Notes under the pieces: generated by a model | Seen by the model: only the letters and a program-made list of their open reading frames with translations | Told to the model about the DNA's origin: nothing | The model's database searches: none | In this document: piece by piece, positions 12,169-21,780 of the stretch | Numbering within the stretch: the stretch's first letter is position 1 | Layout: every line of letters starts with the position of its first letter | IMG/VR virus record: IMGVR_UViG_3300008517_000189 | Location: 1-28,199 of that record | Strand: one strand, 5' to 3' | DNA from: a virus | DNA: 28,199 bases | Position numbers and translations under genes: made by a program

Positions 12169-13407
12169 ATGGCTTTACCCACAAACGTATTACAAACGGT
12201 TGAAACTTACCAACCGTCAGGATTGGCATATTTGTTGAATTATTCAGCTTATATTTCAAATTCAAATAAAAAATTCAAAGATTTCGAGAAAATTGGAGCA
12301 AACCTAGGTGGGACAGTTACCTTTGATTTGCCACCGAGATTTACTACTAATCCTGGTTTAGTTGCAACATTCCAAGGTTCAGAGCAAAGAGTCCATAACT
12401 TAACAGTAGATCAAGCTGAGAACACTTCTTTTGCTTTTAGTGCTCAACAGTTTATCTTTAATGTTGAGGATTATATGGAGAAATTCGGTAAATCTGCTAT
12501 TAGTGAACTTGGTGCTACTGTTGAATCTAATGTCGCAGAAAACAACGTCAAACATACATATCGTTTCTATGGTAATGGTGTTGCCGCTATTGATTCATAC
12601 CAAGATCTTGCTACGGCATTAGCGTATTTTAGAAACTATGGAGCTGCAAAAGAAAATACATGCGGCTATCTTCCAGATATAGATGTTCCACCAATTATAG
12701 CTTCCGGCTTGACTGAGTTTGCTACAAATCGTAATAACGAGATTGCAAATTCTTGGGAGTTAGGCTCGTTTAGTAAGAGCATGTGGTATCAATCTAATTT
12801 ATTACCTATTCATACTGCTGGAAACGTTGGTGAATTAGATACAACCTTGGTAATTACTGGCGTTACAACTGATGCAGACGGTGGAATTAGCGCAATTACT
12901 TGTAGTGGTGCTACGACTGATCCTGACGCTATTAAAGAAAATGATTTATTGCAATTCCAAGATGGCATTACAGCTCAACCAGATGTTCGTTATTTGACCT
13001 TTATTGGTCATAAACCATCAGCAAACCCAGTACAAATTAGGGCTACCGCTGATGCCGCATCTGTAACTAATGTTTTAACTATTCCGATCTATCCTAAGCT
13101 TTATTCTGCTGCTGGAAAAAATCAGAATGTTAATAACACTATTGCAATTGGTATGGAGCTTAAAGCTCTGCCAAGTCATAGAGCCGGTTTGATTTGTGCT
13201 GGTAATCCATTGTATTTAGCAATGCCAAGATTACCAGATCAAAGCCCATTTTCAACAGCTAACGCCACTGATACAGAAACAGGAGCAAGTTTCCGTATGA
13301 CTCATGGTGCAAAGTTTGGTGAAAATGAAATGGGAATGATTTATGACATTATCTGGGGTTCTACAATGGTAGATGAGTACGCAATGCGTTTAGTATTCCC
13401 TCTCTGA
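12169..13407 (+). CDS. Major capsid (coat) protein, P22 gp5-like
   Basis: 412 aa (P22 gp5 is 430). HK97-fold shell protein. Seen: the start MALPTNVLQTVETYQPSGLA, then ANLGGTVTFDLPPRF and VDQAENTSFAFSAQQFIFNV, and a C-terminus typical of P22-like coat (FGENEMGMIYDIIWGSTMV). The section around residues 220-300 (VITGVTTDADGGI, FIGHKPSANPVQI) is the probable insertion domain region. A GGAGG site 9 bases upstream and a 57-base gap from scaffold support the start. Confidence 0.92.
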   Translation: MALPTNVLQTVETYQPSGLAYLLNYSAYISNSNKKFKDFEKIGANLGGTVTFDLPPRFTTNPGLVATFQGSEQRVHNLTVDQAENTSFAFSAQQFIFNVEDYMEKFGKSAISELGATVESNVAENNVKHTYRFYGNGVAAIDSYQDLATALAYFRNYGAAKENTCGYLPDIDVPPIIASGLTEFATNRNNEIANSWELGSFSKSMWYQSNLLPIHTAGNVGELDTTLVITGVTTDADGGISAITCSGATTDPDAIKENDLLQFQDGITAQPDVRYLTFIGHKPSANPVQIRATADAASVTNVLTIPIYPKLYSAAGKNQNVNNTIAIGMELKALPSHRAGLICAGNPLYLAMPRLPDQSPFSTANATDTETGASFRMTHGAKFGENEMGMIYDIIWGSTMVDEYAMRLVFPL

Positions 13408-13419
13408 TAGGAGGAAAAA

Positions 13420-14124
13420 ATGCCACATACAGCAAGAGAGCTTATAATAGATGCTTATTATTTGTCAGGAGTTGCAAGTAGAGACTTGCAGACAGTGACA
13501 GGTAGTCAAATCACAGATGGTTTAACTCTATTAAATGAGCTTCTTGCTGTTAAAGGCATTACTGGAGCGTTAATTCCTTATTATAAAGAATATCAATTTA
13601 ATGCTGTCGTAGGACAAGAAAAGTATTTTATTGAAAATCTAATGGAAATAGAAACCTTTACTTTTACTATTGATACTGTTAGGTATTCTACATATCCTAA
13701 AACAAGACGGGAATATTTTGGTAGTGGGAGAGCAAACGATATCCAATCACTTCCTTATAGCTGGCGCATGGAAAGAACATTAGATGGCACCGACTTATAT
13801 TTATATTTTTTGCCAGATGTTACGTACCCGCTGACTATTTGGGGCAAATTTGGATTTGAAGAAATCACGGATTTATGCCTTGATTTAAGAACAATTTACG
13901 ATAGATATTATATGGTTTATCTCCGTTATGCTTTAGCGGAGTATATATGTGAATATAACGGCATAACCTTTAAACCACAAGCAGCCTCTAAATTAAAGCA
14001 ATTAGAGGAAAAACTCACTTATGTTAGTCCAATTGACTTGAGTATAAGAAAACAGTCAACTTTACAAAGAAAGGCAGCGTTAAATTATGGGGATATTAAT
14101 ATTGGCCAAGGGTGGAGACCATGA
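13420..14124 (+). CDS. Head-tail adaptor / tail accessory factor, P22 gp4-like
   Basis: 234 aa (P22 gp4 is 166). It would sit under the portal and close the channel with the tail hub. Seen: an N-terminal helix pair (ARELIIDAYYLSGV, ITDGLTLLNELLAVK) followed by strands (YKEYQFNAVVGQEKYFI) and a C-terminal helical part (YDRYYMVYLRYALAEYICEY, ASKLKQLEEKLTYV), the pattern of the gp4-like family. It lies between coat and gp10-like genes as in P22. GGAGG lies 8 bases upstream, and its TGA overlaps the next ATG. Confidence 0.85.
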   Translation: MPHTARELIIDAYYLSGVASRDLQTVTGSQITDGLTLLNELLAVKGITGALIPYYKEYQFNAVVGQEKYFIENLMEIETFTFTIDTVRYSTYPKTRREYFGSGRANDIQSLPYSWRMERTLDGTDLYLYFLPDVTYPLTIWGKFGFEEITDLCLDLRTIYDRYYMVYLRYALAEYICEYNGITFKPQAASKLKQLEEKLTYVSPIDLSIRKQSTLQRKAALNYGDINIGQGWRP

Positions 14125-15533
14125 CAGTTAAATCAGTAATAGCAAAAGAAATGCCGCTAAGAATGGTCGGATCTAATGTTTTTGGTCGTTATCCAAAAAT
14201 TTCTAGAGAGGAAACTTTTAACATGCTTATTTCTGATAACTGGATGGTTCCTTATGCTGGCTATGAAATTGCGATAGAGCTTGATGAGGTTGCAGAAGGC
14301 CGCGATGTTTTTACAAGCACTAGATCAAATAAAATGATTGTGGTTACATCTAAGAATGTATGGGAGGTCAGTACAGGTTTATCCGCTACTAGAATTGGAA
14401 TATTAGAGACATCATCTGGAGATGTTTTTATTGATGAAAACGATGCAGAACAAATAGGCATTTGTGATAAAAAGAATATATATATTTATGATTATGGAGC
14501 GAATACTTTCACAAAAGCAACTACGGATTTCACGCCTGGTTATATAGCTTTTCAGGATGGTTATTTTATAGCCCCTGATGTTGATAGGGCACAATGGAGA
14601 TTATCTGCCTTAAATAATGGCTTAAATTGGCCAGCAGGATCAAATAATGTTGGAAGTTTTCAAACGAAACCTGATAATCCTTTGGCATGTATTAGGGTGC
14701 CTGGTAAAGGAAATCAATTATTTGTAATTGGTTCAGCGGTTACAGAATCATGGAATAACCTCGGTTATACATTATTTCCATATCAGCGCACTGGTTCATT
14801 TAATATCGATTATGGTTGTGTTAATCCAGCTACAATAGCCACAGGTAGTAATTTTGTAGTATGGGTCGGTAAAAATGAAAAAGCAGGCCTAGCCATTATG
14901 TATAGTACTGGAGGAGAAGTTCAGCAACTTTCAAATGATGGCATTAACTTTAAATTAGCTGAATTAACAACCCCGGAAGATGCCTATGGTCTTTTATTTA
15001 AACAAGATGGGCATGTTCTGTATCAAGTCACATTTAAAACTGATAATTTAACGTATGTATATGATTTTAATACTAAAAAATTTTTTACACTAACGGACGA
15101 ATACCAAAATTATCATATCGCAAAACGACTTACATTTTTTAACAATTCATACTATTTTGTGAGCTTTAAGGATGGAAATTTATATCGATTAAGTAGCGAT
15201 ATCACAACTTATAATGGCGCAGAAATACCTCGAATTAGAATACCAAATACTACTAGATTGCCGAATGGAGATAAATTCATTGCGGATTATTTGAGCTTTA
15301 TTATAGAGCAAGGAGAAAATGACGATATATCTAGAATTGATATGTCAATTTCTAGAGATGGAGGTGAGAGTTTTGGAAACTATCTGCCGATAAATTTGGC
15401 CTCTCAAGGAAACAGAAGGAATAGAGTTGTTTTATATCGTTTAGGAATATCAAATGAATTTACTCCACAATTTAGATTTTGGGGAAAAGATAGGTTTGTT
15501 ATAGATAATGCAATATTGGGGATTTATGAATGA
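14121..15533 (+). CDS. Packaged DNA stabilisation protein / tail hub, P22 gp10-like
   Basis: 470 aa from ATG 14121 (P22 gp10 is 472); a GTG three codons upstream is not needed since ATG gives a clean ATGA overlap. Beta-propeller-rich tail hub. Seen: start with PLRMVGSNVFGRYPKISREE, then repeated strand segments, QRTGSFNIDYGCVNPATIA and VVWVGKNEKAGLAIMYSTGG, and a C-terminal jelly-roll-like end (ISRIDMSISRDGGESFGNYL). These are hallmarks of the gp10 family. Context is the expected one. Confidence 0.92.
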   Translation: MTVKSVIAKEMPLRMVGSNVFGRYPKISREETFNMLISDNWMVPYAGYEIAIELDEVAEGRDVFTSTRSNKMIVVTSKNVWEVSTGLSATRIGILETSSGDVFIDENDAEQIGICDKKNIYIYDYGANTFTKATTDFTPGYIAFQDGYFIAPDVDRAQWRLSALNNGLNWPAGSNNVGSFQTKPDNPLACIRVPGKGNQLFVIGSAVTESWNNLGYTLFPYQRTGSFNIDYGCVNPATIATGSNFVVWVGKNEKAGLAIMYSTGGEVQQLSNDGINFKLAELTTPEDAYGLLFKQDGHVLYQVTFKTDNLTYVYDFNTKKFFTLTDEYQNYHIAKRLTFFNNSYYFVSFKDGNLYRLSSDITTYNGAEIPRIRIPNTTRLPNGDKFIADYLSFIIEQGENDDISRIDMSISRDGGESFGNYLPINLASQGNRRNRVVLYRLGISNEFTPQFRFWGKDRFVIDNAILGIYE

Positions 15534-15793
15534 AGATACCTAATTTTATAGATACACAAGTAATAAATAAAGATGGTTATTTAACGCCAAGTTGGAAACA
15601 GATTTTAGCGCAATTATTTACAGAATTGCAGTTAAATTTGTCGGATGAAGGAATAATTATGCCACAACAAACTACGGCAAATATAACGCAATTAAATATA
15701 AGCAAATATATCGGTGGTCTTGTATACAATAGCGATACAGACAAGGGAATGATTAATATAGCAGGAACATATAAAAATATAATTACAGCATAG
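15530..15793 (+). CDS. Small tail-region protein, unknown
   Basis: 87 aa. It starts on the ATGA of the hub gene. Seen: NFIDTQVINKDGYLTPSWKQ followed by a short helix (ILAQLFTELQL), the front pattern of a small protein common next to tail genes in podoviruses, then a strand-rich end (YIGGLVYNSDTDKGMINIAG) resembling short tail-tip motifs. In P22 the tail needle gene (gp26) is here, but this protein is far too short and lacks a long coiled coil, so it is not a needle homologue. A tail or plug role is inferred. Confidence 0.6.
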   Translation: MKIPNFIDTQVINKDGYLTPSWKQILAQLFTELQLNLSDEGIIMPQQTTANITQLNISKYIGGLVYNSDTDKGMINIAGTYKNIITA

Positions 15794-15804
15794 GAGACTT
15801 AAAA

Positions 15805-16569
15805 ATGCCAAATGGAATAGATAATCCGCAAACAGAAGAATACTTAAGAAACTTGCTTGGTGGTAGTGGTAGTGCTGGATTTGGCACTACTGGGGGTGCT
15901 GGTGGTACAGGAGGTGGCTTTCCGTGGAGATCTTTAGCAGGAATTGGTGGAGGAGCTTTAGGAACAATGTTAGGTGGTTTATTTGGAGGTGGTGATAGTT
16001 CTGACGCAGAAAAAGACGCATCCAAATATTTACAGCAAATTCCAGGTGTTATGAGTAAATATATGTCACCTTATACGCAAGCTGGTCAAGCTGCCATACC
16101 GACATTAGAACAACAATACAATCAATTACTATCTGATCCAGGGGCGTTAATGAGTAAGTTTGGGCAGAGTTTTCAAACTTCACCGGGATATCAATTTTCT
16201 GTAGATCAAGCGACGCAAGCGGCAAATAGAGCAGCAGCAGCAGGAGGAATGGTTGGAAGTCCGGCAGAACAACAACAGCTTGGTCAAACTGTTACAGGAC
16301 TCGCAAATCAGGATTATTATAATTATATTGATCGAACTTTAGGATTGTATGGTCGCGGATTACAGGGATGGCAAGGTTTAGAAACAGGAGGACAACAAGC
16401 GGCAACTACATCAGCTCAAGATATGGCGGAAGCTTTAATGAATCAAGCGAATCTTGCTTATAGTTCAGATATTAATAAGCAGCAGCAACAACAAGGGTTT
16501 TGGGGTGGTTTAGGAGGCTTGTTAGGAACAGGTTTAGGTATTGCGGGAGCAACATTATTACGAGGATAA
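15805..16569 (+). CDS. DNA ejection protein, P22 gp7 position
   Basis: 254 aa (P22 gp7 is 229). Seen: a glycine-rich front with a hydrophobic GGGALGTMLGGLFGGG at about 48-63, a YMSPYTQAGQAAIPTLEQQ segment, then a SPGYQFSVDQATQAANRAAA motif near 126-145, and a second glycine-rich hydrophobic stretch near the end (GGLGGLLGTGLGIAGATLL). The SPGYQF pattern is typical of phage proteins annotated as DNA transfer or ejection proteins. First of three ejection genes in P22 order. GGAG lies 9 bases upstream. Confidence 0.8.
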   Translation: MPNGIDNPQTEEYLRNLLGGSGSAGFGTTGGAGGTGGGFPWRSLAGIGGGALGTMLGGLFGGGDSSDAEKDASKYLQQIPGVMSKYMSPYTQAGQAAIPTLEQQYNQLLSDPGALMSKFGQSFQTSPGYQFSVDQATQAANRAAAAGGMVGSPAEQQQLGQTVTGLANQDYYNYIDRTLGLYGRGLQGWQGLETGGQQAATTSAQDMAEALMNQANLAYSSDINKQQQQQGFWGGLGGLLGTGLGIAGATLLRG

Positions 16570-16573
16570 TATT

Positions 16574-17980
16574 ATGGCTATACCAGTAGAACAATTTCCA
16601 ATTTTAACTCCGCAACAGGCGGTTCCTGCGCTTACGGGTGCAGAGAGAGGTGTAGGATTAGCTCGAAATCTTATGCAAGCCGCTTATACTCCCCAGCAGA
16701 TGCAATCACAAGCAGCTCTTAAAAATGCGATGGCAAAAATGTATGGAGCGCAAACGCAATTTATGCCATTAAAATATGCTTTACAAGCCCAACAACAGAC
16801 CCAAACAGGATCAAGATTTGGTGGGGCATATCAAATGGCGCGTGCATTAATGGCTGCACCTCAACCTGTTAGAGCAGAATGGATACAAAAAAACCAAGCT
16901 GCGTATGAATCAGTTTTAAATACTTTAGGACAGCAAGGATTGCAGGGGCCAACACCATCACAATTAATGGTTCAAAAGATGATGCAGCATTATTTTCCTC
17001 AATATTATGGGGCTGCAGCACAACAACCACAACAACCACAACAAGCACCTGTTCCACAAGCTCCAAGTCAACAAGGAATACAACAACCACAACAAGCACC
17101 TGTTCCACAAGCTCCAAGTCAACAAGGAATACAACAGCCTCCAAAACCATTAGATGCACAACTCGATGATTTATCAAATGCTTTTGCACGAGCAAAAAAT
17201 ACACCACAAGGGCAAGCTATAGAACATCAAACAGCTTTACAACAAACTGGGCAACCAGCACAACAATTAGCAGGATCTGTTGCGCCATCATCACAAGAAT
17301 TAGGAGGCTTGCCGGTTCCACAACCAAGTTTTGCACTCGGTGATATTCAAAAATCACGATTAGTTACTCAGATGACGGAGAACAATGCTTTAGTTCAGGG
17401 CCAAACTCGAACAAGGGCGCAAGGTGCTATCACAATGGAGAGATGGCTCGGTGATAATCAGCAAGAATATTCTCGCAGAATAAACAATGCTTTGGAATAT
17501 GCCGGAGCAAAAGGCCGCGGGAAATTATATTTCCAAGAATGGGCAAATAAAAACCCACATAAATTAGCAGATTATGATTGGTATTTTACAGCATTTATGC
17601 CTCAAGTTACTAATAACCAAAGAATCATGGAAACTATGGGTGTAACAGATCAACAAAAGAAAGAATTGCAAGCATCTCTTGGGCAGGCTCGCAATATTGC
17701 TTCAAATCCAACACGCGCAAGAATTGCAGTAAATAATATGTTTAGCAGTTGGCAAGACTTAGCAAAAAGTACTTTGAAAACTGCGCAACCGGCCCATCCT
17801 GGAGTATTAAGCAAGCTATATGGATTTAAGTTTTACAGTGGTGATTATATAGCAAAACCTACTGGAGCAGTTAGTGGAATCGTAACTGTGCGTAGTCCAG
17901 ATGGTAGGATGTGGAATATACCACAGAAAAATGTTGCTGAAGCCGTGAGACGCGGTGGCACAGTAATAGGAGGTCGCTAA
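16574..17980 (+). CDS. DNA ejection protein, P22 gp20 position
   Basis: 468 aa from ATG 16574, chosen for GAGGAT upstream; an in-frame ATG at 16541 would overlap the previous gene. P22 gp20 is 471 aa. Strongly Gln- and Ala-rich; the middle (about 150-190) holds two perfect 17-residue Gln-Pro-rich copies (QQAPVPQAPSQQGIQQP). The C-terminal half is better folded (IARPTGAVSG-like stretch near the end, MWNIPQKNVAEAVRRGGTV), a short motif seen in many virion proteins. Assigned by order, size and composition rather than clear homology. Ends TAATG on the next start. Confidence 0.7.
   Translation: MAIPVEQFPILTPQQAVPALTGAERGVGLARNLMQAAYTPQQMQSQAALKNAMAKMYGAQTQFMPLKYALQAQQQTQTGSRFGGAYQMARALMAAPQPVRAEWIQKNQAAYESVLNTLGQQGLQGPTPSQLMVQKMMQHYFPQYYGAAAQQPQQPQQAPVPQAPSQQGIQQPQQAPVPQAPSQQGIQQPPKPLDAQLDDLSNAFARAKNTPQGQAIEHQTALQQTGQPAQQLAGSVAPSSQELGGLPVPQPSFALGDIQKSRLVTQMTENNALVQGQTRTRAQGAITMERWLGDNQQEYSRRINNALEYAGAKGRGKLYFQEWANKNPHKLADYDWYFTAFMPQVTNNQRIMETMGVTDQQKKELQASLGQARNIASNPTRARIAVNNMFSSWQDLAKSTLKTAQPAHPGVLSKLYGFKFYSGDYIAKPTGAVSGIVTVRSPDGRMWNIPQKNVAEAVRRGGTVIGGR
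17030..17131 (+). repeat. Perfect tandem duplication of 51 bases
   Basis: Two identical 51-base units (17030-17080, 17081-17131), each 17 codons, followed by a partial third start. They encode Gln-Pro-Ala-rich sequence in the gp20-like protein. Confidence 0.9.
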
Positions 17981-19737
17981 TGAATAGTGATTTTTCAGAT
18001 TTAGGCACACAAAAAGCAGATTTTTCAGATATTGGCGAATTACAAGGAGATAGAGTTCCTCATGAAACTTTATCGCGTCAAGCTTTAGAATTTGCAAAGA
18101 ATTTAGGATTAGGTACCGCTGCCGGCGTTGCAGATCCCTTTGTTCACTTATCTAATTTGATTAATCGCGCTATAAGTGCTGTTCCAGGTGCAAAAACCGT
18201 TATTCCGCAACAACTCAGAGGACAAATAACACCTCCTCAATGGGGGGCTGGCGTTGCTGGTCAAATTGGCAGAGGTGTTGGTCAAGCACTTCCTTTATTT
18301 GCTGCAGGCCCAATGGGTGAAGGAGCAGAAATTACCGGAGAAGCCACACAACTCGGAAGACCATTATTAGAAAGCATTACAAAATACTTAACAACACCTG
18401 CTGGACGCGCAATAAGTAGAACTGCTGGAATGGCTGGTTATGGGGCTTTAATGAGTCCAGAAGATCGCGCTAGAGGCGCATTAATGGGCGCAGGATTAGG
18501 AACAGCAGGCGAAATAGCAGCTCCAATTGCTGGGCAATTAAGAGGTGCTTTAGGAAAGCTAATACCGACCAGAGCTTTAGCCGGAACACCCGCAGATCAG
18601 GCGCAAACCGTTTTAAATACTCTTGGCAAAGGATTAACTAAACAAGAGAATGTTATGTCTTTTGCCAATCGTATTAAAGATGCTCGTAGTAATGCTGTTG
18701 CAGAAGGTTCAGATTTATATAATAACGTTTTAAATCAACCTGGTATAACAGGGCGATTGATAAAAGATAATAATATTTATCAAACAAGTTTCGGCCCTTT
18801 AAAGAGAAGTTATCCAAAAGTAGGAAAAGATATTTTTAATAAATATGATCGAGATATAAAACCATATCATCAAGCATTTATGGAAAATCCAACCTTTGAG
18901 AATGCGCATAGCTTGCAAAGTCAACTAGGTTATGAAATTAGAGATTTAACGAAAAAAAATGCAAAAGGAATGCTTGATTTAAAAGATAAATCAACAATGA
19001 AAGATTTTAAATATGCAAGAAAAGCTGTAACTGGTGATATGTCTAATTTTCTTAATAAACAAGATCCAACTGGTGGTTTAAGCGATGCATATAAAGGCGC
19101 AACTCAAAACTGGAAGGAAAATGTAGCACCTTATACTGAAAATCCAAAGATAGCACAAATAGCGACAGGACGGATACAAAGTCCGGGTAGTATTGCTAAT
19201 TTATTTAGCAAACCAGAGCCAGCAACAGAAAAAATAATTGATGAACTTGGGCCAGATGCTAAACATGAGATTCTTTTTGATGAATTAAGTAAGATTCGTC
19301 CAAATGTGACAGCAGAAAGATTACAGAAAGCTTATGAAAAGCTGGATCCGCGTCGTTTAGATATGTATAAAACATCCTCTTTAGATGACCAAATGAGCCA
19401 ATTATCTAAATCAATGAAGGAATATACTGAAAAACAAAGAAAAGCAGAAATATCAGCCGCTAAAAAAGCTGCATTAAAGCAAGAGGCGATAAGAACTGCT
19501 GGAATGGGAGCTGGTTTATTAGGAACCGCAATAAGCCCATTAGCACATATGGCACCGCATGGAATTCCAGAATTAGTCGGGGCTTTAGCTGGAAGATATG
19601 CGGCCCCAGCTATAGGAAGAGGCATAGGCGCGGCAGCAAGAGGAGTTGGAGCATTAGGTCGTGGAGGATTAACTCCTGAATATTCAAGACTATTAAGTCG
19701 AGCGTTACAAGGATCACAATTATTTGGAGGACAATAA
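17980..19737 (+). CDS. DNA ejection protein, P22 gp16 position
   Basis: 585 aa (P22 gp16 is 609). Seen: front repeats SDFSDLG / ADFSDIG at 3-19, Gly/Ala-rich amphipathic region (LGLGTAAGVADPFVHLSNLI and on to about 190), a long charged helical middle (about 200-500), and a Gly/Ala-rich hydrophobic C-terminal part (GMGAGLLGTAISPLAHMAPH). This alternation suits a protein that leaves the capsid through the tail and crosses membranes. It forms the third of the ejection trio. AGGAGG precedes the start, which overlaps the previous stop as TAATG. Confidence 0.75.
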   Translation: MNSDFSDLGTQKADFSDIGELQGDRVPHETLSRQALEFAKNLGLGTAAGVADPFVHLSNLINRAISAVPGAKTVIPQQLRGQITPPQWGAGVAGQIGRGVGQALPLFAAGPMGEGAEITGEATQLGRPLLESITKYLTTPAGRAISRTAGMAGYGALMSPEDRARGALMGAGLGTAGEIAAPIAGQLRGALGKLIPTRALAGTPADQAQTVLNTLGKGLTKQENVMSFANRIKDARSNAVAEGSDLYNNVLNQPGITGRLIKDNNIYQTSFGPLKRSYPKVGKDIFNKYDRDIKPYHQAFMENPTFENAHSLQSQLGYEIRDLTKKNAKGMLDLKDKSTMKDFKYARKAVTGDMSNFLNKQDPTGGLSDAYKGATQNWKENVAPYTENPKIAQIATGRIQSPGSIANLFSKPEPATEKIIDELGPDAKHEILFDELSKIRPNVTAERLQKAYEKLDPRRLDMYKTSSLDDQMSQLSKSMKEYTEKQRKAEISAAKKAALKQEAIRTAGMGAGLLGTAISPLAHMAPHGIPELVGALAGRYAAPAIGRGIGAAARGVGALGRGGLTPEYSRLLSRALQGSQLFGGQ

Positions 19738-19739
19738 TT

Positions 19740-21770
19740 ATGCCATTAGATACAGATTACATACCATCAAAATATTTTCAAGAGTACTTAGTAGATAAAG
19801 ATACAGGTTGTCCTTTAGCTGGTGGTATTATTACTTTTTATAAAGATCAAGCACGAACCGAAAAGAAACCAATGTATAAAATAACTGGCTCACCGCCAAG
19901 TTATTCTTATACAGCATTGCCAAATCCTCTTACGTTAAGTGCTGTAGGAACATTTCAAGATGGTGGCGCAGATATAATTCCATATTTTTATCCTTATGAT
20001 GATAGCGGAAATATTGAATTATATTATATAACTGTTGAAAGTTCTGGAAATATTTCGCAATTTACAAGAGAAGGTGAACCGAATATTTCTGCACGTGAAA
20101 TAGACGAAGAAGAATTGCAAAATTATGTCCCAAATGGACAGTTTATAATTCATACAGAATTTGCAGAACAACATGGTATTGAACAAGGAGAAATAACGCA
20201 AGAGATTACGGATGTTGCTCAAGGAGGATGGACATTTGAACGTAATTCTGGAACTATAGGAAAAGATTTTATTAAATTTGATCGATTTTCTTCTATAACA
20301 AACGATCCAAATGGCTTTCCACGATATGCCTGTCGTGTTATAAATGAAGTACCAGGAAGTGGAGATACAATAAAGGGATTAAGATTAAAATTTAGAAATG
20401 TAAATAAATTTGCGTCTGATAGTCAAGAGTACACATTTTCATTTGTTGGTAAAAGTAATACTGCTGGCGAATCAACGGTTAGTATTAATGTAATAAAAAA
20501 TTTCGGAACAGGTGGAAGTTCAGCAACAAGCACACCTATTCAGGATGTTATATTAACTACAGACTATCAAATCTTTAATATAAATATTCCATTTGGATTA
20601 AATGATGGAAAAACGCTTGGGGCCTTAAATGATGATTTTGTTCAAGTTGAAATATCTTTTCCAGTAACGTTTGTTTTTGATGATTCATTTACAAATATCT
20701 CTTTAATCGAAGGAAAACATGAGCTTTCAGAATATCCTTTTAGACCAACTGCTCAAGATATATATAAATCCTTAGGCGGTTGGTTACCATCCCCAGATTA
20801 TGAAAATAAAAACATCTATTTGCCTGTAATTTTAGGGCCGGAAGGGCTTGAATATGACGAGACAGTAATTGGTAAAATTCAGATGTCAGAATTAGAGACA
20901 GCAGAACGTGGGGAACTACTTTGTCATGGTCAAATCTTAGAAACAGACCAATATTCATCGGATGGTATCCCTTATCGTAGATTATATGAAAAATGGATGA
21001 GTAATGTTGGCGGGCTAGGAAATAGTCTTTTTGGAACTGGTACAAATTATATGACATTAAAAGGGTTTGGTGTCGGCATTTCTGATTTATACGCAAATGC
21101 GGCAGGCGCAACTACTGCAATGTCTGATGGGACAATTCCAACAGGTTTTACTTTTACACCTATACAGCCTAATCCTTATATTGAAAGGATAACTTTTCTT
21201 GCTGGAAGTTCAATAACGGCTGGTGCATATTTTAATTACTATACTCCTGTACCAGAAGGAAATAGACATTTTATTTGTTGGTATGAAGTGGATGGTGTTG
21301 GCACACAGCCAACTACTTCTGCAAATAGGTATAGAAAGATTTCTATTTTAAGTACTGATGTAGCCAATACTGTTGCTCTAAAAACTGAAATCGGAATAAA
21401 CTCATTTTCTTATACGGTCATAGACTTAAGAGGGTACCTTGTTCGTGGATGGGCTGATGGGGTAGGTACTGATCCAGATAGGGCAGCTAGATTAGATCGT
21501 GGAGATGGTACTACAGGGGATCACCCTGGAACAATACAACCATGGCAAATTCAAAGCCATACACATCCTGCTCACTCTCATGGCTCTTCTAATTCTAGTG
21601 GTAATCCGGGGCTTTATGGTGATTATCCGGCAACAACAGATTGGAACTGGACAGTAAATAAAACCGTAGTCACCAATACTAAACGAAGCAGTTTTGAGAT
21701 CACCCCCGCTGCTGGTGGAAATCAAACGAATGGTATAAATAAATATGTTACTTTTGTAGTTAAATACTAA
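19740..21770 (+). CDS. Tail fibre with collar-type receptor-binding tip
   Basis: 676 aa. The N-terminal part (7-110) has the pattern YFQEYLVDKDTGCPLAGGII and FYKDQARTEKKPMY of a widespread virion-attachment domain. A beta-sandwich, carbohydrate-binding-like region is likely at about 160-330 (FERNSGTIGKDF, YTFSFVGKSNTAGESTV). The end resembles the phage tail-collar fold: CHGQ at 395-398, IDLRGYLVRGWADGVGTDPD from 561, and a histidine-rich HTHPAHSHG at 607-615 that could bind metal as in T4 gp12. Probably adsorbs to the host. P22's endorhamnosidase tailspike is absent. Confidence 0.82.
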   Translation: MPLDTDYIPSKYFQEYLVDKDTGCPLAGGIITFYKDQARTEKKPMYKITGSPPSYSYTALPNPLTLSAVGTFQDGGADIIPYFYPYDDSGNIELYYITVESSGNISQFTREGEPNISAREIDEEELQNYVPNGQFIIHTEFAEQHGIEQGEITQEITDVAQGGWTFERNSGTIGKDFIKFDRFSSITNDPNGFPRYACRVINEVPGSGDTIKGLRLKFRNVNKFASDSQEYTFSFVGKSNTAGESTVSINVIKNFGTGGSSATSTPIQDVILTTDYQIFNINIPFGLNDGKTLGALNDDFVQVEISFPVTFVFDDSFTNISLIEGKHELSEYPFRPTAQDIYKSLGGWLPSPDYENKNIYLPVILGPEGLEYDETVIGKIQMSELETAERGELLCHGQILETDQYSSDGIPYRRLYEKWMSNVGGLGNSLFGTGTNYMTLKGFGVGISDLYANAAGATTAMSDGTIPTGFTFTPIQPNPYIERITFLAGSSITAGAYFNYYTPVPEGNRHFICWYEVDGVGTQPTTSANRYRKISILSTDVANTVALKTEIGINSFSYTVIDLRGYLVRGWADGVGTDPDRAARLDRGDGTTGDHPGTIQPWQIQSHTHPAHSHGSSNSSGNPGLYGDYPATTDWNWTVNKTVVTNTKRSSFEITPAAGGNQTNGINKYVTFVVKY

Positions 21771-21780
21771 GGAGAAAAAA

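Noticed and set aside
16869-17207. Minus-strand frame of 112 codons with valine-rich repeats
   Set aside because: It is the antisense of the Gln-rich 51-base repeats in the gp20-position gene. The composition follows from the repeat, and no ribosome site is seen.
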